From: JAXLVB01 sp044228045
Lineage (GTDB): Bacteria; Bacteroidota; Bacteroidia; Cytophagales; Spirosomataceae
Direction of reading: 5' to 3'
DNA: 9,766 bases
NCBI GenBank assembly: GCA_044228045.1
Contig: JBGAVQ010000217.1
Coordinates: 1-9,766, forward strand
A program made the position numbers and the translations under genes. Shown here piece by piece: positions 7,088-9,766 of this stretch. The first letter of the stretch is position 1. Every line of letters begins with the position of its first letter. The notes beneath the pieces were generated by a model. It saw only the letters and a program-made list of their open reading frames with translations, was not told the DNA's origin and searched no databases.

Positions 7088-7846
7088 ATGATAAAACTTG
7101 CTCGCACTACGGATGAGGTTGTCTGGGAGTTGGAAAACATCATTGAGGATTGTATTCGACAGCAAAACCACCTTGGCATTTTTGCGGCACTGTACCGAAA
7201 AGTAACGCTCAATGTCAAGAAGGCCATTAACGAAGGGCGGTTTGACGACAATGACCGAATGGAAATTTTTGATGTAAAATTTGCCAATCGGTACTTAGAG
7301 GCTTATCATCGAAACCGATTGGGTGAGCAACCCACCTCGTCGTGGGGAATCACGTTTGAGTCAATCAAAAACCGCAATTTGGTGTTGATGCAGCATTTGC
7401 TAATGGGCATGAATGCACACATTAGTCTTGATTTGGGGATTGCTGCCTCTGAGATATGCCCAGGAACACAATTACCTACCTTGCGCAATGATTTTTTGGA
7501 GATTAACCGTTTGCTGACCGAAATGGTTGACGATGTGCAAGACCGCATCGGGAGGGTATCTCCAACAGTAAGAATCATGGATTGGATGATGCTGAGAATG
7601 GATGAAGCGATTGTAAAACAAGGACTCATTTTGGCTCGTGATGCCGCTTGGGAAGTTGCTGAACAATTAGCCCCGCTGTCGTTAGAACACCGAAACCTGA
7701 TGATCGCCGATTTGGATAGCAAAGTAACCAACTGGAGTAAAAGCATCAAACGACCTCATATTTTACTGAGCCCATTTGTTCAGATTGCCCGTAAGACAGA
7801 GAGTCGTCGAGTTCATCATTTAATTCAAACACTTTACGACGAATGA
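7088..7846 (+). CDS. DUF5995 family protein
   Basis: This 252-residue protein, mostly helical by composition, has no signal peptide or membrane segment and is probably cytoplasmic. I recognise it as DUF5995 from the order of these segments: ALYRKVT (34-40), INEGRFDDNDRMEIFDVKFANRYLEAY as a family-like stretch (about 47-73), W86, and the hallmark HLLMGMNAHISLDL at 103-116. H103, N109, H111 and D115 are candidates for a metal or active site, but no function is established that I know of. The ATG at 7088 is 60 bases after the GMC stop, and its stop is 52 bases before the subunit 3 gene. No terminator lies on either side, so it should be in the same transcript. Its place between the two dehydrogenase subunits suggests a link to assembly, cofactor insertion or substrate handling, which is inference only. 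Base composition resembles its neighbours. Confidence 0.8.
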   Translation: MIKLARTTDEVVWELENIIEDCIRQQNHLGIFAALYRKVTLNVKKAINEGRFDDNDRMEIFDVKFANRYLEAYHRNRLGEQPTSSWGITFESIKNRNLVLMQHLLMGMNAHISLDLGIAASEICPGTQLPTLRNDFLEINRLLTEMVDDVQDRIGRVSPTVRIMDWMMLRMDEAIVKQGLILARDAAWEVAEQLAPLSLEHRNLMIADLDSKVTNWSKSIKRPHILLSPFVQIARKTESRRVHHLIQTLYDE

Positions 7847-7898
7847 GTGATTATCACACACAAAACAAAGATTATCAAGACATTAAACAACGAAATTC

Positions 7899-8540
7899 AT
7901 GAAACGCAGAGATACACTTAAAGCCATTTCGCTTACTTCGTTGGGGCTGGCGGCCTTGCCTTCCAACGAAACCATTGCAGACCCTACTGATACCCCGCCA
8001 GTGAAGATACCGGGCGGGCGACTGAAAGAAGAAGCCATTAGAGATGCCAAATTGAAGGCTGAGGTTTTCTTTACTCCCCACGAACTGAAAACCGTTACAG
8101 TATTGGGAGATATTATTTTGCCTGCCGATGCCAGATCGGGAAGTGCTTCGCAGGCTGGCGTGCCAGCTTTTATTGAGTTTATGATGAAAGACCAACCCCA
8201 GAATCAAACTCCCATGCGGGGTGGGATTCGTTGGCTCGATAACGAATCGGTAAAACGCTTCGGTAAAAAATTTGTGAATTGTGCTAAAAATCAACAAATT
8301 GAAGTAGTAGAAGACATTGCCTATCCCGAAAAAGTAAAGCCTGAACATGCCCAAGGCGCAGCGTTTTTCTCGAAAATGCGAGACATGGTCATGACGGGTT
8401 TTTATACCAGCCCAATGGGTTTCAAAGACTTAGGCTATGTGGGCAACACCCCCAATATGTGGACAGGCGTACCCAAAGACGTACTCGATAAATACGGCCT
8501 CGCCTACGATCCAAAAATTAAGTACGCTGATATGGATTAA
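7899..8540 (+). CDS. Gluconate 2-dehydrogenase subunit 3 family protein (Tat-exported small subunit)
   Basis: This 213-residue small subunit matches the gluconate 2-dehydrogenase subunit 3 family, the non-catalytic partner of GMC-type FAD dehydrogenases. The N-terminus has a twin-arginine signal: KRRDTLK (2-8) with a weakly hydrophobic core AISLTSLGLAAL (9-20) and a possible cleavage near TIA/D (26-28). Family-like segments follow: FFTPHELKTVTVLGDIILPAD (about 57-77), the GVPAFIEFMM helix (87-96), and near the C-terminus FFSKMRDMVMTGFYTSPMG with LGYVGNTPNMWTG (about 156-190). In characterised bacterial FAD-glucose dehydrogenase the equivalent subunit is needed for export and folding of the catalytic subunit. 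Here it should serve the GMC protein encoded upstream, which has no signal of its own. It is last in the operon and is followed directly by a perfect terminator hairpin. Confidence 0.87.
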   Translation: MKRRDTLKAISLTSLGLAALPSNETIADPTDTPPVKIPGGRLKEEAIRDAKLKAEVFFTPHELKTVTVLGDIILPADARSGSASQAGVPAFIEFMMKDQPQNQTPMRGGIRWLDNESVKRFGKKFVNCAKNQQIEVVEDIAYPEKVKPEHAQGAAFFSKMRDMVMTGFYTSPMGFKDLGYVGNTPNMWTGVPKDVLDKYGLAYDPKIKYADMD

Positions 8541-8544
8541 AAGT

Positions 8545-8582
8545 AAAAAGGTGTCTGACACGTTGCTGTCAGACACCTTTTT
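8545..8582. terminator. Bidirectional Rho-independent terminator between convergent genes
   Basis: A perfect 16-bp inverted repeat is made of AAAAAGGTGTCTGACA (8545-8560) and its complement (8567-8582) around the loop CGTTGC. The outer A/T pairs supply a U-tract for transcripts from either side. It begins 4 bases after the stop of the subunit 3 gene and can also end transcripts of the minus-strand oxidoreductase. Confidence 0.9.
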
Positions 8583-8591
8583 AGATATATT

Positions 8592-8641
8592 GGTTCTGGC
8601 TTCTTTTAGCCAGAACCTACTCAATTAGGGCTTCCAAGCCC
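8592..8641. other. Two further hairpins in the convergent intergenic region
   Basis: A perfect 10-bp inverted repeat (GGTTCTGGCT 8592-8601 with AGCCAGAACC 8608-8617, 6-base loop) is followed by a small palindromic hairpin (GGGCTT 8628-8633, CC, AAGCCC 8636-8641), effectively 5 bp with a 4-base loop. Neither has a U-tract. They lie between the terminator and the stop codon of the minus-strand gene, so they would be in the 3' end of its transcript, where they might stabilise it or assist termination. Confidence 0.5.
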
Positions 8642-8649
8642 CAAAGCAA

Positions 8650-9668
8650 TCACCCATCCACCCTCCTACACAACTGCTGCATGACCCAGTTGGTTCTTGC
8701 GCCAGATACGCCTGTGCTGGGGCAGGTGTCTTTGCCTTGTAGTTGGTCCACAATGGTTTGAATGAGTGGTTGCTGAATGTGCTTGGGCATTTCGAAGCGT
8801 AATATTTCTTCGGCTTGTCCGTCAATGGTTAGAGCGATATGAAAATTACCAAAAACTGTAAATGACAGTTTCCCTTTGCTTCCATAAACAGTAGTAAGCT
8901 CTTTATCAGTTTGTTGTGAAGCATTGAAACACCAAGTACAGTACCTTGCCCCAATATTCCATTTTCAAAACAAAACGACCCCAACACAATGTCTTCGGCT
9001 GGATAAATACCCGCTTGGTTGGTGGCAAAACCATGAGCTTGTTTGATGGGACCAAACAGAAAATCGAGTAAGTCTAATTGGTGAGAACCAAGGTCATAAA
9101 AATAACCACCGCCGGCTACTTCCGGAAAAATCCGCCAATTGTCTTGGCTTCCGCTTGCTCCTACAATATCTGGTTGGAGGGGTTTATGTATGTTAATCTC
9201 CACAAACCTAACATCGCCAATTGCTCCGCTGTCGAGTAATTCTTTCACTTTTAGGTAAATAGGCAATGATCTTCGATAAAAAGCAACAAACAGTGGCACG
9301 TTTGCTTGCTGGCAAGCCTCCACCATGTTCAAGCATTCTTGATAATTGCGAGCCATTGGTTTTTCTACATACACAGGCTTGCCTGCCGCCGCAGCTTTGA
9401 GTGTGTAATACTCATGTGTATCGGGTGGTGTGGCTATGTAAATAGCATTAACATCGGAACTATTGATGAGTTCGTCGGCATTGGTGTACCAGTTAGGTAC
9501 ACCGTGCCTACGAGCGTAATCTTCTGCTTTTGAGGCATTTCGGCGCATGATGGCCACCAGCTGTGAGCCTTCGATAAGGTTCATGGCAGGGCCGCTTTTT
9601 ACTTCGCAGACATCCCCTGCGCCAATAATGCCCCAACGTACTCCGTTTTTGAATGGGTTGTTGTTCAT
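8650..9668 (-). pseudogene. Frameshifted Gfo/Idh/MocA-family oxidoreductase
   Basis: This is an NAD(P)-dependent oxidoreductase of the Gfo/Idh/MocA family, which usually acts on sugars or cyclitols. The start ATG is 9666-9668. Near the N-terminus lies the Rossmann motif WGIIGAGD (about 12-19), and further on IATPPDTHEYY and the family EKP motif (VYVEKPM). C-terminal-domain segments GGGYFYDLGSHQLDLLDFLFGP follow, typical of the GFO_IDH_MocA_C part. The frame then breaks near 8940: the original frame ends in an aberrant tail stopping at 8829 (279 residues). Another frame continues as TWCFNASQQTDKE, LSFTVFGNFHIALTIDGQAEE and ends RRVDG at the stop 8650-8652. The break is a 5-bp tandem duplication (8935-8944). 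Removing one copy gives one frame of about 337 residues, the usual length. The product made as read would lack the last part of the C-terminal domain and is probably inactive. No slippery site for programmed frameshifting is seen. An assembly or sequencing error remains possible. Confidence 0.85.
8935..8944 (-). repeat. 5-bp tandem duplication causing the frameshift
   Basis: The plus strand reads AGTAC (8935-8939) immediately followed by AGTAC (8940-8944), which is GTACT GTACT in the coding sense. With a single copy the codons read GGT ACT TGG TGT (G-T-W-C) and continue into a normal C-terminus. With two copies the frame changes. Two tandem copies of a short target site is also the scar expected if an insertion sequence with a 5-bp duplication was lost without its duplication. 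Confidence 0.85.
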
Positions 9669-9752
9669 AAAATAAAGTCAACCAAGAATTACTTAAAATG
9701 ATTGAGTGTAAGTAATCAGACAAAATCAATTTAAAAATGACCCACCCCGTAC

Positions 9753-9766
9753 CCCTCCATGGAGGG
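9753..9766. repeat. GC-rich palindrome at the right edge, cut by the window
   Basis: CCCTCCATGGAGGG is a perfect 14-base palindrome centred between 9759 and 9760, and it may continue beyond the edge. It follows a C-rich stretch (CCCACCCCGT at 9741-9750) that stands out from the AT-rich surroundings. This kind of composition is seen in interspersed intergenic repeats of some Bacteroidota genomes, but one cut copy cannot show that here. The stretch 9669-9740 upstream of the pseudogene is AT-rich and shows no clear promoter. Confidence 0.35.

Noticed and set aside
7306..7749. 147-codon minus-strand open frame opposite DUF5995
   Set aside because: It has a Ser/Ile/Leu-rich shadow composition and no recognisable motif, and the plus-strand frame carries the family signature.
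8625..8825. Minus-strand open frame of 66 codons between the terminator and the oxidoreductase
   Set aside because: It is an alternative frame over the restored C-terminal part of the Gfo/Idh/MocA gene, whose own frame gives a coherent family-like sequence.
8931..8960. Programmed ribosomal frameshift in the oxidoreductase gene
   Set aside because: A -1 shift would restore the frame, but there is no slippery heptamer at the junction, and the exact 5-bp duplication explains the break better.

Overview
The window looks like a chromosomal segment of a Bacteroidota bacterium, probably from the Cytophagales. Evidence for this is a DUF4783 protein, a Bacteroidota-type family, a GC content that looks to be in the low-to-mid 40s, start codons without Shine-Dalgarno sequences, and overall gene content. 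The genus cannot be fixed from the sequence alone. There are no rRNA or tRNA genes, CRISPR arrays, transposase genes or phage genes. The coding density is high, with no gene-free gap longer than about 200 bases.

Left part (1-2742): the C-terminal half of an SNF2-family DNA translocase runs in from the left edge. It converges on a PyrR-like phosphoribosyltransferase on the minus strand. A roughly 155-base divergent intergenic region follows, then a small exported DUF4783 protein and a strong terminator.

Middle part (2743-5144): a two-gene unit encodes a small two-helix membrane protein with a YcxB-like C-terminal domain and, 21 bases further on, an exported M28-family zinc peptidase with an inserted PA-like domain. 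It ends in a strong terminator.

Right part (5145-8582): a three-gene operon, probably a periplasmic sugar or alcohol dehydrogenase. It holds a GMC-type FAD dehydrogenase with a four-cysteine cluster motif and no signal peptide, a DUF5995 protein of unknown function, and a gluconate-2-dehydrogenase subunit 3 (small subunit) with a twin-arginine signal. The likely logic is that the small subunit carries the folded FAD subunit out through Tat. No cytochrome subunit is present in the window, so the electron acceptor is unknown. A perfect 16-bp hairpin with U-tracts on both sides closes the operon and can also serve the convergent gene.

Far right (8650-9668, minus strand): a Gfo/Idh/MocA-family NAD(P)-dependent oxidoreductase is broken by a 5-bp tandem duplication (AGTAC AGTAC, plus strand). 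Removing one copy restores an uninterrupted protein of about 337 residues with a normal C-terminus. This is the clearest anomaly in the window. The other notable point is DUF5995 sitting between the two subunits of the dehydrogenase. I did not find convincing evidence of an entirely new system. The GMC-DUF5995-subunit 3 operon is the best candidate for undescribed biology.
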